DNA from: Protopterus annectens
Lineage: Eukaryota; Chordata; Ceratodontiformes; Protopteridae
Assembly (NCBI RefSeq): GCF_019279795.1
Contig: NC_056726.1
Coordinates: forward strand, 1,012,803,276 to 1,012,867,275
Length of the DNA stretch: 64,000 nucleotides
Direction of reading: 5' to 3'
The position numbers were made by a program, and so were the translations under genes. Every line of letters starts with the position of its first letter. Position 1 is the first letter of the stretch. Positions 1-10,619 of this stretch are shown here, in pieces. Below the pieces are notes generated by a model. The model saw only the letters and a list, made by a program, of their open reading frames with translations, searched no databases and was not told the DNA's origin.

Positions 1-290
1 GAGCCTGAAGTGGGAGCTTTAGAATACGACAGGAGCAAATTACATTGAAAAAAACGGGAATTGTGCAAACAATACATGCAGAATAATGTTTCAGAGGAGG
101 AATGTGGTTTAAAGGAAGGCAAGACTTGAATGAGCTATGTAATGTTTGAAAAACTGTATAGATTATATGTCATGTATAATGTTTGCAAATGAAAATACGC
201 CAGTATGGTTGTTTGTTTTTATTTATATAAATGTATGATTACCTATATCTTAAGTGATCATTCAATTAAGACATTTCCTGTTTAAAAAAA
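1..290 (+). repeat. 3' end of an unclassified retroelement, copy 1
   Basis: This stretch aligns by eye with 61,656-61,975 and more weakly with 61,978-62,150. Shared blocks include GGGAATTGTG, AATGAGCTAT and TTATATAAATGTATGATT. The copies end in a CATTCAAT(A/T)AAG signal followed by an A-rich run (about 283-294 here), as expected for the polyadenylated end of a retrotransposon. No coding domain is readable. The layout resembles an L1/Tx1-type 3' UTR, but that is only a guess. Confidence 0.5.
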
Positions 291-514
291 AAAAAGACAA
301 AACACAGGATGACATAGAAAATCACTCCTGCAGAGTGAATGTAATAGTGAAACAGTGAATTCAGGCCCCTATTCAAGCAGCTCCTGCAGGTGATGCATGT
401 GCCTAAGCATGAAGACCCTCCTCTTGAGCCAATACATAGATTGGGTAGCATAAAAATAGATCCAGGAGTCTCCGTCAAGGCATGTTTCAATAGCCATGCA
501 TTCCTCCAGAATAA

Positions 515-700
515 GAAAACCACTGAGACCAGTTGGCATAATTGTTAAGGTTTTTGCCACCCATGCACAATGTGCAAGGTTCAGTCCTGACCTCTGGACA
601 GATCCTGTTTGAAGTTTGCATGTTCTCTCTGTGTTTCTCTGGGGGTTCCTCCTACCTGCAAAACACATGCTGAATGTTTCCATCTCAAACTCACCCAAGA
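515..700 (+). mobile_element. V-SINE-like short interspersed element
   Basis: A tRNA-like head is visible, with an A-box-like segment (TTGTTAAGGTTTTTGCC, about 541-557) and a B-box-like GGTTCAGTCC (about 578-588). It is followed by the V-SINE central domain with GTTTGCATGTTCTCTCTGTG, GGGTTCCTCCTACCTGC and AAACACATGC. V-SINEs are tRNA-derived vertebrate SINEs that share this central segment. The 3' tail cannot be assigned, so the end is approximate. Confidence 0.65.
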
Positions 701-1089
701 ATGGAGCTGTGGACAACAGCACAGACTTTATATGGTGCCTTACACTTGGAAGATTTGCATAAACTGTTTGGGCATTTACTGTGGTGTGGACTATCCTCAA
801 GATAGGAAAATACAGATCACTGTCTGCATGTCATGGCAGGGCTAAACTCTCAAAAGTGTAAATATGGCTCTTGGTGATTTGGTCGTGTTGACTAATATCG
901 CCAACTGGACATGGGTAGCTATTAGTGTTAAGTAGGTTGAGGACCTCTGACCTACACCAGAGACCTATGCTAATCGTGGATGGAGTATATGTGCCCCTGT
1001 TGACCAATGTTTGCCCTATATAAAGCCCAGCAGCCCTGGGTCAATAAGCTACATATAAGCAGGTGCCAGGTTGCCCAGTTTGGGTTACG

Positions 1090-3680
1090 TGGGATAGCTC
1101 TGTTGAGTGAAAGCTGGACATAAAACCAACCAACCTGCCAAACATGAACTAAGAATTGCTACATTCAGTGTAGGCTCACTGACAGGATGCATCTTGGAAG
1201 TGGATTACATGGTGGTAAGGAGGAGGCTGGACATCCTATTTATCCAGGAGACAAGATGGAAGGGCAGTGCAGCAAAAACACTTGCCTTATGATCCAGAAC
1301 CTACTAACCAGGGGTACAGGGAATTGTGTTGAGGGAGAGGCTTCAGAAAGCAGTGAGGGATGTTTTAAGAATTAATGACAGACTCACAGCAATCAGGGCA
1401 GTATTTATAACCTCATCCTATGCCCCATGGCAGGGTTGTGATTGGGAGGAAAATAATGCATTCAAACAACAGTTGCAGAGCCTACTAGATAAAGCAGGAC
1501 AATGGATGACTAGAATGTACATATCAGGACAGACAAAACAGTATATGAGGACTGCCTGGGTCTACAAGAGTGGAGCAACAATAATAAAGAAGGAGAGGCC
1601 ATTCTAGACTTCTGTCTGGCAGATGGCTTGATATTGGCCAACACATGGTTCAACAGGAAAAACGATCACAGGATTACATACACCAGTGGACATCATGCAA
1701 CTCAGGTAGACTTCCTCCTAGTATCCTAGTAAGGAAAGGGCAGTGGGGTAGAATCAGTGATTGCAAAGCTATCCCATAGCATAAACCACTGAATGCCACA
1801 GTTAGCTGCAAGAAGCAGTTCAAGGAATTGCTCAGAGCTCTAACACCTCAAGAAGAAGAGGAAACTGGTGGAGCTGAAGATGAATGGCTGCAGCTCAAAA
1901 CAGCTTGTGTGAGGACTACAGAACAGGTCTGTGGCTGATCCAGGTATGGAAATAAGGTAAGTCAAGATAGCTGGTGGTGAAATGCAGACGTCCAGGAAGT
2001 CATCAAAAGAAAGGAGTGCAGGAAAAAGTGGGAGATCGAAAAAAATGGACCAGGCTAGGAAAGAATACTGGTTGACTAATAAAGAGGCTAAGAAAAGAAT
2101 TGCAATAGCAAAGAGGCACTCTAACAACTTCACGAAAGTGTCTCAATAGATGGCACAAAGAAACTACATCGGGTGTAATGCAAAGACAGAAAGATAAAGA
2201 AGATAGTCAGACACCCTTCATAAGGGATGCCTGCAACAACCTGCTCACCTGTCCACAGGACATCAGAGGCAGATGGAAGGAGTATTTCCAGCAGCTTCTG
2301 AATGAAGAAAACCCCACAGAAGCTGTACTGCTGTATTGCCCCAGACACAGCCTACAGTGAGGGAAGAGGAGGAACCTTCCCTAGAAGAAGTAAGAACAGC
2401 ACTAAGGAAAATGAAGTCAGGGAAAGCAGCAGGCTCAGATGAGGTCAGAGTAGATGTGATAAAGATGCTGGGGGAGATAGGGAGGAAATGGCTCCTGAGG
2501 TATTCATACCATTGTGGAGAGAAAGGCGTACACAGATGACTTATGGAATAAGCATACTAGTGTCAGTGTGTTCAAGAACAAAGGGGACATGCACAACTGT
2601 GGGCAATACAGAGTTATCACTGTGGGCAATACAGAGTTATCAAACTCCTGTCACACTGCATGACAATTTTGGGGAGGGTGATTAAGAACTGAATACCCAG
2701 AGTAGTAGAAAGTAAGATGGGAGAAGAGCTGTTTGGATTCAGATCAGGATGCAGTACATCTAACCTGATGTTTGCAGTGAGATGGATAGCTGAGAAGAAT
2801 CTAGAGATGAGGAAAGAGTCAAACTGGGCATTCCTAGACTTGGAGAAAGCATAAAACAAGGTCCCAAGAAAGCTGATTTGAGCAGTCCTATGGTGTTCAA
2901 AATCCCAGAAACATTGATAGAATTAGTGCAGGCTATGTACAAGGACCCAATGACTCAAGTACAAACAGTGCAGTCTCACAAAGGGGTTCTCAGGGGAATG
3001 GGTGTACATCAGGGTTCCGCTCTGAACCCACTGCTGTTCATACTGGTGACTATGTTAGCAAACAGGTTGGAGGGTACAGATCAACAAAGTTGCTGTATGC
3101 AGACAATATAGCATTACAGGCAGATTCTGAGCAAGAACTTCAATAAAGGATAGGAGAATGGAATGCAAACTGAAGGCACATGGGATGAAACTAAGCACAA
3201 TAAGAGAGTGGTAATGGCAGCACAGTGGGGAAATCAGAAGAAGCTGAGAATTGAGATAGAAGGGAAATAGTGGAGCAGGTTAACAGCTTCAATTATCTGG
3301 GAGGGGTGGTTGAGGAGAAGGGAAGTCTGAGTGAAGAGGTCAAAGCCAGAATCAGAGAGGCTGCAACCAAATGACACAGAGTGTCAGGTGTAGTCTATGA
3401 CAGAAGAATGCCAAAGAAGCTGCAAAATAAGGCGTACAAAACAGTAGTGCAACCAGTACTACTGTACAGTACAGAAACCTGGGCATTTCAGGAAGCTAGA
3501 AGTGATGGAGATGAAGTGCTTGGGATGGGTGGTAGTTTGCACACTGTGGGGCAGATGAAGAAATGAGAACATGAGAACAGAAGCCAAAGTAGCTCCGATT
3601 GCAGAAAAGGTCAAAGGGAACAGATTATGGTGTCTTGGGCACATGTGAAAATGAGACCTTGCCTTAATCCTTGTGACGTA
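1090..3680 (+). pseudogene. decayed RTE-clade LINE (endonuclease and reverse transcriptase remnants)
   Basis: Conceptual fragments in all three frames follow the order of an RTE-type ORF2. An endonuclease start carries LRIATFSVGSLTG and RLDILFIQETRWKGS (1,140-1,270). An endonuclease end carries HRITYTSGHHATQVDFLL (about 1,668-1,725). Reverse-transcriptase pieces carry ALRKMKSGKAAGSDEVR (about 2,400) and AFLDLEKA (about 2,830). A C-terminal piece carries VVQPVLLYSTETWAF (about 3,440). Many stops and frameshifts show it is long dead. It is a different, older subfamily from the RTE at 4,792-7,927. The sequence at 880-1,090 may be its 5' UTR but gives no proof. Confidence 0.7.
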
Positions 3681-4439
3681 CTTCCAACAATTTATAAACT
3701 ATTCAGTCACTCTTCTATGATACTCTTACCTAGTGGTGTCAGAGCCCTTTCTGTCCAACAATGCTCATCTGTAGTGTAGAATGACCCTCAAAAGAATCAC
3801 TGACCAGGCCTTTCTAATTGCAGTGCTGGACTTATCTGGCGAGATTTCTGAGCCAGTGTTTTGACTGTTCATTCTTGGGCACTGTTTTGTCCACTCATCG
3901 AACTTTGACCTCCTTTACCCTGTAGAAGTCTCCTTCTCCTTTGGCAGTGGTTTTGGACTACTTCCACCGGACTCCCTTGCTATCTGCCATTATGGAGCAT
4001 TCTTGCTCCCTTCTCTCTCTGTCTCTCTCCCCCTGTGTGTCACAGGACATTTTCGGGGATTATGTTTTCCATTTAGTTATAATACCTTTATTACCACCTC
4101 CACCTTTGCTATCTTTCTGTCACTTCTTTGCCTGTGCTGGTGCTGTTTTTGTCTCTTTACCATAGTTAATTCTAAGTCCATCTCCTCGGACACACGATCT
4201 TTTACTTCTTCACCTCAGTCTATGCTTGCCTGTTGTTTTGTACTCTCTACAAACTTGACAACCTCATTTATTTTTGAAAACCACTTTTATTTTAGCAGCA
4301 TCATTAATCTCTTCCTGCCTAATTTCATCATTAAAATGGTGGGTTATAACAGTGTTTAAGAATAATGTAAAACAGTTAATGTTTATGCTTCAGCAAGCAT
4401 ACTTTGCCCAGTGGTGTTAAGCTGATGTGAGTAAATAAA
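3681..4439. other. no recognisable gene or repeat
   Basis: AT-rich with pyrimidine-rich patches (for example TCTCTCTGTCTCTCTCC near 4,010). The open frames here show no domain similarity. Part of it could be 3' flank of the minus-strand RTE at 4,440-4,791. Confidence 0.4.
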
Positions 4440-4791
4440 TCCCTACTTCCTTCATGGCTCACTCCAGATGTCTTCTACTGTTGACAGCATCATCAGCCTT
4501 CTTTTTCCCATTTTCTGCATTTGTTTGGGGTTTCATGTCAGTTGTTGCCATCTCTCTATTCAGTGCCACTCTCCTGCCTTCTTAGAAACTCATGTTTGAC
4601 TATTGCAGGTCTACTCTCATGCAATCCATCCGCCTTTTTGCCAGACACCCTCATTTCCTCTAGTCTTCTTCCTGTCTGTCCCAAATCTTGCTCACCAGAT
4701 TGTCTTCTGCTTTTCTGCATATGTGTCCAAGCCACCATAATCTGTTCACTTTGATCTTATAAATTTCAAATGATTCTGCCTGTCTTAAGCT
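4440..4791 (-). mobile_element. 3' end of an old minus-strand RTE LINE, split by a younger RTE
   Basis: Read on the minus strand it gives the C-terminal RTE signature with KVNRLWWLGHICRK and LVSKIWDRQEED (4,680-4,790), then a decayed tail. The WLGH(I/V)-R phrase is typical of the end of RTE ORF2. The element is interrupted at 4,791 by the insertion of the RTE at 4,792-7,927. Its upstream part resumes at 7,943 on the same strand. Internal stops make it non-functional. Confidence 0.65.
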
Positions 4792-7700
4792 AACCCAGCC
4801 ACTGGGGATGCACAAGCCAGTGCATTTCTTTGTGCCCTGATAAAGCCCAGATAAATGGGGAGGGTTGCGACAGGAAGGGCAGCCAGCGTAAAACTTCGCC
4901 AAAACATTTCATGCAGACACCAAGAAAAATTTTTATACCGGATCGGTCGAGGCCTGGGTTAACAACGATCGCCACCAGTACTGTTAGCCTACAGGGTGTT
5001 GGCGGAAATTGGGCTACTGTTGGCCGAATGAGGAGAAGAGGCGGAAGACATGGCCGAAGGCAGGAAGAGAGGAGAAAGGCTAGAACTGTGGTAGTGAGGG
5101 TCGGAACTTTGATTGTTGGCAGTATGACTGGTATAGGGAGAGAGCTAGCTGATATGATGGACAGAAGGAAGGTTGGTATATTGTGTGTGCAAGAGACCAG
5201 ATGGAAGGGGAGTAAGGCTAGGTGTATCGGAGGTGGGTTCAAATTGTTTTATCATGGTGTGGATGGGAGGAGAAATGGCGTAGAGTTATTCTGAAGGAAC
5301 AGTATGCTGAGAGTGTTTTGGAGGTGAAAGGAGTGTCGGATAGAGTGATGTTTATGAAGCTGGAAATTGATGGTGTAATGATGAATGTTGTCAGTGCGTA
5401 TGCTCCACAAGTTGGGTTTGCAATGGATGAGAAAGAAAAATGTTGGAGTGAATTGGATGAAGTGGTGATGACTGTACCCAAGGGTGAGAGAGTGGTGATT
5501 GGAGCAGACTTCAATGGGCATGTTGGTGAAGGGAACAGAGGGGATGAGGAAGTGATGGGTAGGTATGGTGTTAAGGAGGGGAATGCAGAAGGTCAGATGG
5601 TAGTGGATTTTGTGAAAAGGATGGACATGGCTGTGGTGAATACGTATTTTAACAAGAGGGAGGAGCATAGGGTGACATACAAGAGTGGAGGAAGATGCAC
5701 ACAGGTGGATTATATCTTATGCAGTAGGGCCATTTGAAGGAGATTGGAGACTGTAAAGTGGTGACCGGAGAAAGTGTAGTTAGGCAGCATAGGATAGTGG
5801 TTTGTAGGATGACGTTGGTTATCAAGAAGAGTAGGAGGAGTGTGAGGGCAGCACCAAGGATCAAGTGGTGGAAATTGAAAAAGGGTAATTGTGAGGTGGA
5901 GTTCAGGGATGAGTTAAGGCAGGCACTGGGTGGCAGTGAAGAGTTACCAAATAGCTGGGTAACTACAGCAGAGCTAGTAAGGGAGATGGCTAGAAAGGTG
6001 CTTGGTATCACATCTGGACAGAGGAAGGATGGCAAGGAGACATGGTGGTGGAATGAGGAAGTACATGAGAGTATACAGAGAAAGAGGTTGGCAAAGAAGA
6101 AGTGGGATTGTCAGAGAGATGAAGAAAGTAGACAGGAGTATGAGGTGCATGGCAAAGAGAGAGGTGGTGAAGGCTAAGGATAAGGCATATGAAGAGTTGT
6201 ATGAAAGGTTGGACACAAAGGAGGGAGAAAAGGACCTGTACTGATTGGCTAGACAGAGGGACTGAGCTAGGAAAGATGTGAAGCAGGTAAAGATGATAAA
6301 GGATAATGAGAGAAACATACTCACAAGCGAGGAGAGTGTGTTGAGGAGATGGAAAGGGTACTTTGAGGGTTGATGAATGAAGAGAATGAGAGGGAGAGAA
6401 GGTTGGATGATGTAGGGATAGTGAATCATGAAGTACAATGGATTAGCAAGGTGGAAGTAAGGATAGCTATGAAGAGAATGAAGAATGGAAAGGATGTTGG
6501 CCCAGATGATATACCTGTGGAAGCATGGAGGTGTTTAGGTGAAATGGCAGTGGAGCTTTTAACCAGATTGTTTAATGAACTCTTGGAAAGTGAGAGGATG
6601 CCTGAGGAATGGAGAAAACGTGTTTTGGTACTGATTTTTAAGAATAAGGGTGATGTGCAGAGCTGTAGTAACTACAGAGGGATTAAATTGATCAGTCACA
6701 GCATGAAGTTATGGGAAAGAGTAGTGGAAGCTAGGTTAAGAAGGGACGTGATGATTAGTGATCAGCAGTATGGTTTCATGCTAGGAAAGAGCACTACAGA
6801 TGCGATCTTTGCTCTGAGAGTGTTGATGGAGAAGTACAGAGAATGTCTGAAGGAGTTGCATTGTGTTTTTGTAGACTTAGAGAAAGCATATGACAGGGTG
6901 CCTAGAGAGGAATTGTGGTATTGTATGAGGAAGTCAGGAGTGTCAGAAAAGTATGTAAGAGTGGTACAGGATATGTACGAGGGTAGTGTGTCAGCGGTGA
7001 GGTCTGCAGTGGGAATGACGGATACATTTAAGGTGGAGGTGGGGTTACATCAAGGATAAGCTCTGAGCCCTTTCTTATTTGCAATGGTGATGGACAGGTC
7101 GACAGACGAGATCAGACAGGAGTCCCCGTGGACTATGATGTTTGCAGATGACATTGTGATCTGTAGTGAGAGCAGGGAACAGGTGGAGGAGACCCTGGAG
7201 AGATGGAGATATGCTCTAGAGAGAAGAGGAATGAAGGTCAGTAGGACTAAGACAGAATATATGTGTGTGAATGAGAGGGAGGATAGAGGAATGTTGAGGA
7301 TGCAAGGAGTAGACGTGGCAAAGGTGGATGAGTTTAAATACTTGGGGTCAATAGTTCAGAGTAACGGTGAGTGTGGAAGAGAGGTGAAGAAGAGAGTACA
7401 GGCAGGATGGAGTGGGTGGAGAAGAGTGTCAGGAGTGATTTGTGACAGATGAGTACCTGTAAGAGTGAAAGGGAAGGTCTACAAGAGGGTAGTGAGACCA
7501 GCTATGTTATATGGGTTGGAGACAGTGGCATTGACAAAAAGGCAGGAGTCTGAGCTGGATGTGGCAGAATTAAAGATGTTAAGATTTGCACTGGGTGTGA
7601 CGAGGGTGGACAGGATTAGGAATAAGTATATTAGAGGGTCAGCCCAGGTTGGAAGGTTTGGAGACAAAGCCAGAGAGGCACGATTACATTGGTTTGGACA

Positions 7701-7927
7701 TGTGCTGAGGAGGGATGCTGAGGATATTGGGAAAAAGATGCTAAGGATGAAGCTACCAGGTAACAGGAAAAGACGAAGGCCTAAAATAAGGTTTATGGAT
7801 GTGATGAGAGAGGACATGCAGGTAGTTGGTGTGACAGAGCAAGATGCAGAGGACAGGAAGAAATGGAAACAGGTGATCTGCTGTGGTGACCCCTAATGGG
7901 AACAGCTGAAAGAAGATGATGATGATG
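4792..7927 (+). mobile_element. full-length RTE-clade LINE with target-site duplication
   Basis: The element is 3.1 kb and bounded by a 15-bp target duplication, TGCCTGTCTTAAGCT at 4,777-4,791 and TGCCCGTCTTAAGCT at 7,928-7,942 (one mismatch). It has a 5' UTR of about 240 bp, one ORF with apurinic-type endonuclease and reverse transcriptase, and a very short 3' UTR. The element ends in a GCTGTGGTGACCCCTAA block, GAACAGCTGAAAG and a (GAT)n tail. The short 3' UTR and 3-bp tail repeat are typical of RTE elements in fishes and other vertebrates. The same 3' block is found on the V-SINEs in this window, consistent with RTE machinery moving them in trans. Codons are interrupted, so this copy is inactive. 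Confidence 0.88.
5030..7896 (+). pseudogene. RTE ORF2 (endonuclease-reverse transcriptase), interrupted
   Basis: In the living family this protein nicks genomic DNA and reverse-transcribes its own RNA at the nick. Endonuclease motifs appear in order: RVGTLIVGSMTG (about 5,098), the catalytic-Glu motif QETRWKGS (5,190), SAYAPQVG (5,394), GADFNGHVGEG (5,502) and RVTYKSGGRCTQVDYILC (5,669). Reverse transcriptase follows: [15 protein letters not shown] (about 6,485), [12 protein letters not shown] (6,870), the FADD catalytic box (7,141) and the C-terminal HWFGHVLRRD (about 7,690). The reading frame shifts near 5,285, 5,735 and 6,130-6,310. In-frame stops lie at 6,242-6,244, 7,057-7,059 (inside the GLHQG-ALSPFLF motif) and 7,450-7,452. 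The catalytic residues themselves are intact, so decay is moderate. Confidence 0.88.
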
Positions 7928-7942
7928 TGCCCGTCTTAAGCT

Positions 7943-8060
7943 GGGTCCCTTTTATGTGGTATCGAGTAAGATAGACTTGTTTCCAAAGGCAATTACACAA
8001 CATTTTTAGCACTAAACCTGAGGCCATGTTAGTACATAAAGTATTGCTTGTGATAAACCC
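7943..8060 (-). mobile_element. upstream remainder of the old minus-strand RTE
   Basis: Joining the minus strand across the 4,792-7,927 insertion restores a continuous decayed reading frame (HIKGTQLKT here, AESFEIYKIKVNRLWWLGH beyond). This supports the nested-insertion reading. The outer boundary is uncertain because the sequence soon becomes unrecognisable. Confidence 0.45.
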
Positions 8061-8139
8061 CCGTTGGATGATATGAGAATCTGTAAAGGAGTGAATAATA
8101 TTACCCAATTTATAGTCATTGGTAAACTTGATTAATCAT

Positions 8140-9285
8140 AAACCTTTGACATTTGCTTTTACATGAGAAGTAGTAGCCAAAGAGAAGAGGACCCTGGATG
8201 AATAACTGAAGGATACCACTGCTGACCTGACTTTCGGGTGGGAAGTTGTCACCAAAGTTTAAAGTTTACTTTTTGCATTTGATCAGAGAACCAACTTGCA
8301 GCCAAGTGAGTAGATTAAGAGTTCATGATTAGGCTAAGAGTCAATAAACATAACATGGTGAATCAAGATCCACATGAGCAGTACAGACAGAATGACATTT
8401 GTTGGTGGCATCAGTTACCATTTTCAAACAAATTAGCCAGATTAAGGAAACATGGTCTACCTTTTTCAAATCCAGGCTGACTGTGGTCAAACATTTGTAG
8501 GCCACCAATTTCATCATTTTATTTATTTTATTTTATTTATTTTATTTTATTTAACATTTGTTGACCGGGAATGTCAGACTAGGTTCCACAGAGCCTGTTT
8601 TCAGTGGAGGCCTGGGGAGAAATGCTCCAGATGCATGTCTTTGGAAGTGAAGTTTATGAAGTTGGCCAATTTGACCGTGCTATGTCATGATTTTATATGG
8701 GATGTAGTTGAGGCTAATAGGATGATCATTTCTAGAAGGTTCTGTGGTGAAATCCTTGTGTAACGGCATCATGAGACAGACATTTTCCAGAGGTCAGATA
8801 TGTATCAGGTGAAGAGACACTAAGGCTGAAAATGTTTGGGGAGGGTGGGTCAACAATGGTCTACTTTGTACTAACAAGGAGACAGCTTGGTATATTTTCT
8901 TGGCTCATGGAGCTGTTTCCTTTGGTTTTGGATAGAACTTCTAGGATCTGGTCTCTAGTGAGTTTAGAAGAAGGGAAGATTAATGATTTAAGGAGGGAGC
9001 ATATTATAAGTAGGAGGGGTAAAATTGAAACTGAATATACAAGCCACAGTGTTGGCTAGGATTTTGGGACCTGAACAGGTAACACCGTCCAACTGTTGCT
9101 CAGTAAGCTGGGTGTTATTTCTAATACCGCTGATATGGTTAAAACAGGCCCCATGGATATCCTTGGAGTAGGTGCCTAATTTAGAGTCAGACTTTGCCTT
9201 AGTCTTCCTAATGGTATGCTTGAATTCTTTGCTGACCTTCTTATGCCTGGAGATTTGGGATATTTTACACAAAGTCAGTATTTTT
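8140..9285 (-). mobile_element. decayed CR1-type LINE, reverse-transcriptase region, split by a SINE
   Basis: The minus-strand translation at 9,272-8,988 (SKLGTYSKDIHGACFNHISG, then SFNFTPP) matches the region just before the reverse transcriptase of the better CR1 copy at 25.2-28.1 kb (SKDNHKSFFSYVKNLSG, then SANFTPF). Further down the minus strand, KTKGNSSMSQENIPSCLL and KGFHHRTF, then GRPCLLNL-like pieces near 8,450, continue the same protein. A V-SINE with an L2-type tail interrupts it at 8,515-8,650. Numerous stops and frameshifts are present. Confidence 0.7.
8515..8650 (-). mobile_element. 5'-truncated SINE: V-SINE core plus L2-type tail
   Basis: Read on the minus strand it starts CCAAAGACATGC (end of the V-SINE core). 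It continues into ATCTGGAGCATTTCTCC and AGGCCTCCACTGAAAA, and ends in a TAAAATAAAATAAATAAA tail. The junction of core and tail is the same as in the longer SINE at 38,005-38,275, so both belong to one SINE family. It sits inside the minus-strand CR1 fragment. Confidence 0.75.
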
Positions 9286-9407
9286 ATTGTTTATTATGAA
9301 GTTTGTACCAGAGTTCCAACAGTTTATTTTTTTTAAATTGCTATTATATTTATAAAAGTGAAGATGGATTTATCTTCACATTGGTTTATATGAGTAAAGA
9401 CGTGGCA
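9286..9407. other. unassigned spacer
   Basis: T-rich sequence between the CR1 fragment and the inverted-repeat element. Nothing recognisable was seen. Confidence 0.3.
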
Positions 9408-9733
9408 TGGCATACCTCTCAAATGTACAGATTTTTGCAGAATGTCCAGATTTGTGCCTCATATTTTTGGTCCGTTTTTCATAAAATTGTGGTTTTATGG
9501 CAAATTAGTGGCAAATCTTTAAAGGGTGAAGTTAGAAAATAATGACAGACATTTGAGTTTTGGACTTCATATCCTTCAGAAAAAATCATGCTAACACAAA
9601 ACCTGTTATTCTATCAACTTTCTAAGTTTGTAAGAGCAATATTTAAAAATTGTCCCTATTTTTGGGCCTTTGTCCCACTTTTACTTATGACTTTGTCTAG
9701 ATTTCTTGTCCTAAGAGGTTGAAGGGTATGTGT
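9408..9733 (+). mobile_element. inverted-repeat (MITE-like) element, copy 1
   Basis: It begins GCATACCTCTCAAATGTACA and ends with the rough reverse complement, AGAGGTTGAAGGGTATG, giving imperfect terminal inverted repeats of about 16-20 bp. The interior (TCATATTTTTGGTC, GCTAACACAAAACCTGTTAT, CAACTTTCTAAGTTT) matches the reverse complement of 20,285-21,175. There is no coding potential. The superfamily is unknown and no clear target duplication was found. Confidence 0.55.
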
Positions 9734-9969
9734 CAGAGGTATATACAACTTTCTCACTTTACCAGTTACTTTACTGTTCACTCTTAACTGTAATAATGCT
9801 TTCATAATTGCTTTACTGCTCTGTTAACATATCATACTATATAACATTATCAGCCACCTTCTTCCTTTTCTAATATTTCATAGTCAAACCGTCTCTTCTT
9901 CTCATTACTTCAATTGGTAGAAATCGCTTGTAATATCGCAGTATTTTCTGCAATGTTATATTTCTCTCC

Positions 9970-10357
9970 ACAATGTTCAAGCCAGTGTGTCTATTTCACT
10001 TAAAGAAATTCCAGTCCCTCAGAGCCACACGCTCCAGGGATCTAAACCTTGTCATCACAGTAAACAAAACATGCTGGAGGGATAGGTTCCTGACCCAGAG
10101 ACTCCCCAGACTCTGGAATAGACTGCCCATACATGTCAAGCAGAGTACCACTTTGGCCCTCTTCAAAAGGAACCTTGATGATTGGATGGGAGAAAGGAAA
10201 TTCACCCCGGGGATCACGTTAGTTGCCCTGCTAGAGAAGGGTCCAGGGAAGTAAATACTCTGGGAAGAAATAGCCAGGAAATTGTTATGGCTAGGCTTGT
10301 ATAGGCCCTAGGGCCGATAGCCTAGTACCAACCTATGAACTTATGAACCTATGAATG
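9970..10357 (+). mobile_element. CR1-type LINE, 3' end only
   Basis: An open frame at 9,973-10,254 matches the last part of CR1 ORF2: SLRATRSRDLNLVITVNKTC, RLPRLWNRLPIHVKQ and LFKRNLDDWMGERKFTPGI. It is followed by a short 3' UTR containing TAGGCTTGTATAGGCCCTAG and GCCTAGTACCAACCTATGAA, with the short ACCTATGAA repeat that ends CR1 copies here. The copy is 5'-truncated, as is usual for CR1. The same protein end is seen at 17,331-17,618 and 27,700-27,990. Confidence 0.85.
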
Positions 10358-10615
10358 GATAAAATTGTATATACCCGTTTAAGCTATGTACATGCTGTGT
10401 TTCTAACTGATGTTTATGTATGCAGTTGTAAAGCTTTTTCTCTCTCATGTATGCATACTTACCTATATTTTGTATTCCTTCTTATATCATGTAACTTTAT
10501 TTTGTATACATGTTAAAAACACTGTTAAATGTGGAGCTTTTCTTCCTGGGTCTCCGCTCAAAAAGGGTTTTATACCAATCAGACTTTCTGGGTAAAGATA
10601 GATAAATAAATATGA
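10358..10615 (+). mobile_element. L2-like LINE 3' UTR and tail
   Basis: This non-coding stretch ends with the tail seen many times in this window: GGAGCTTTTCTTCCTGGGTC, TCCGCTCAAAAAGGG, CAGACTTTCTGGGTAAA and an AAATAAATA run. The complete LINE at 28,241-31,425 ends in the same tail, so this is most likely a 5'-truncated copy of that family. Confidence 0.65.
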
Positions 10616-10619
10616 AATA

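Noticed and set aside
1020..1035. TATA-like CCCTATATAAAGCCC as a promoter
   Set aside because: Isolated motif in what may be an RTE 5' UTR. No gene follows that it could serve.
4790..5242. 150-codon minus-strand frame over the start of the RTE
   Set aside because: Antisense shadow of the RTE endonuclease. No domain, and the plus strand has clear conserved motifs.
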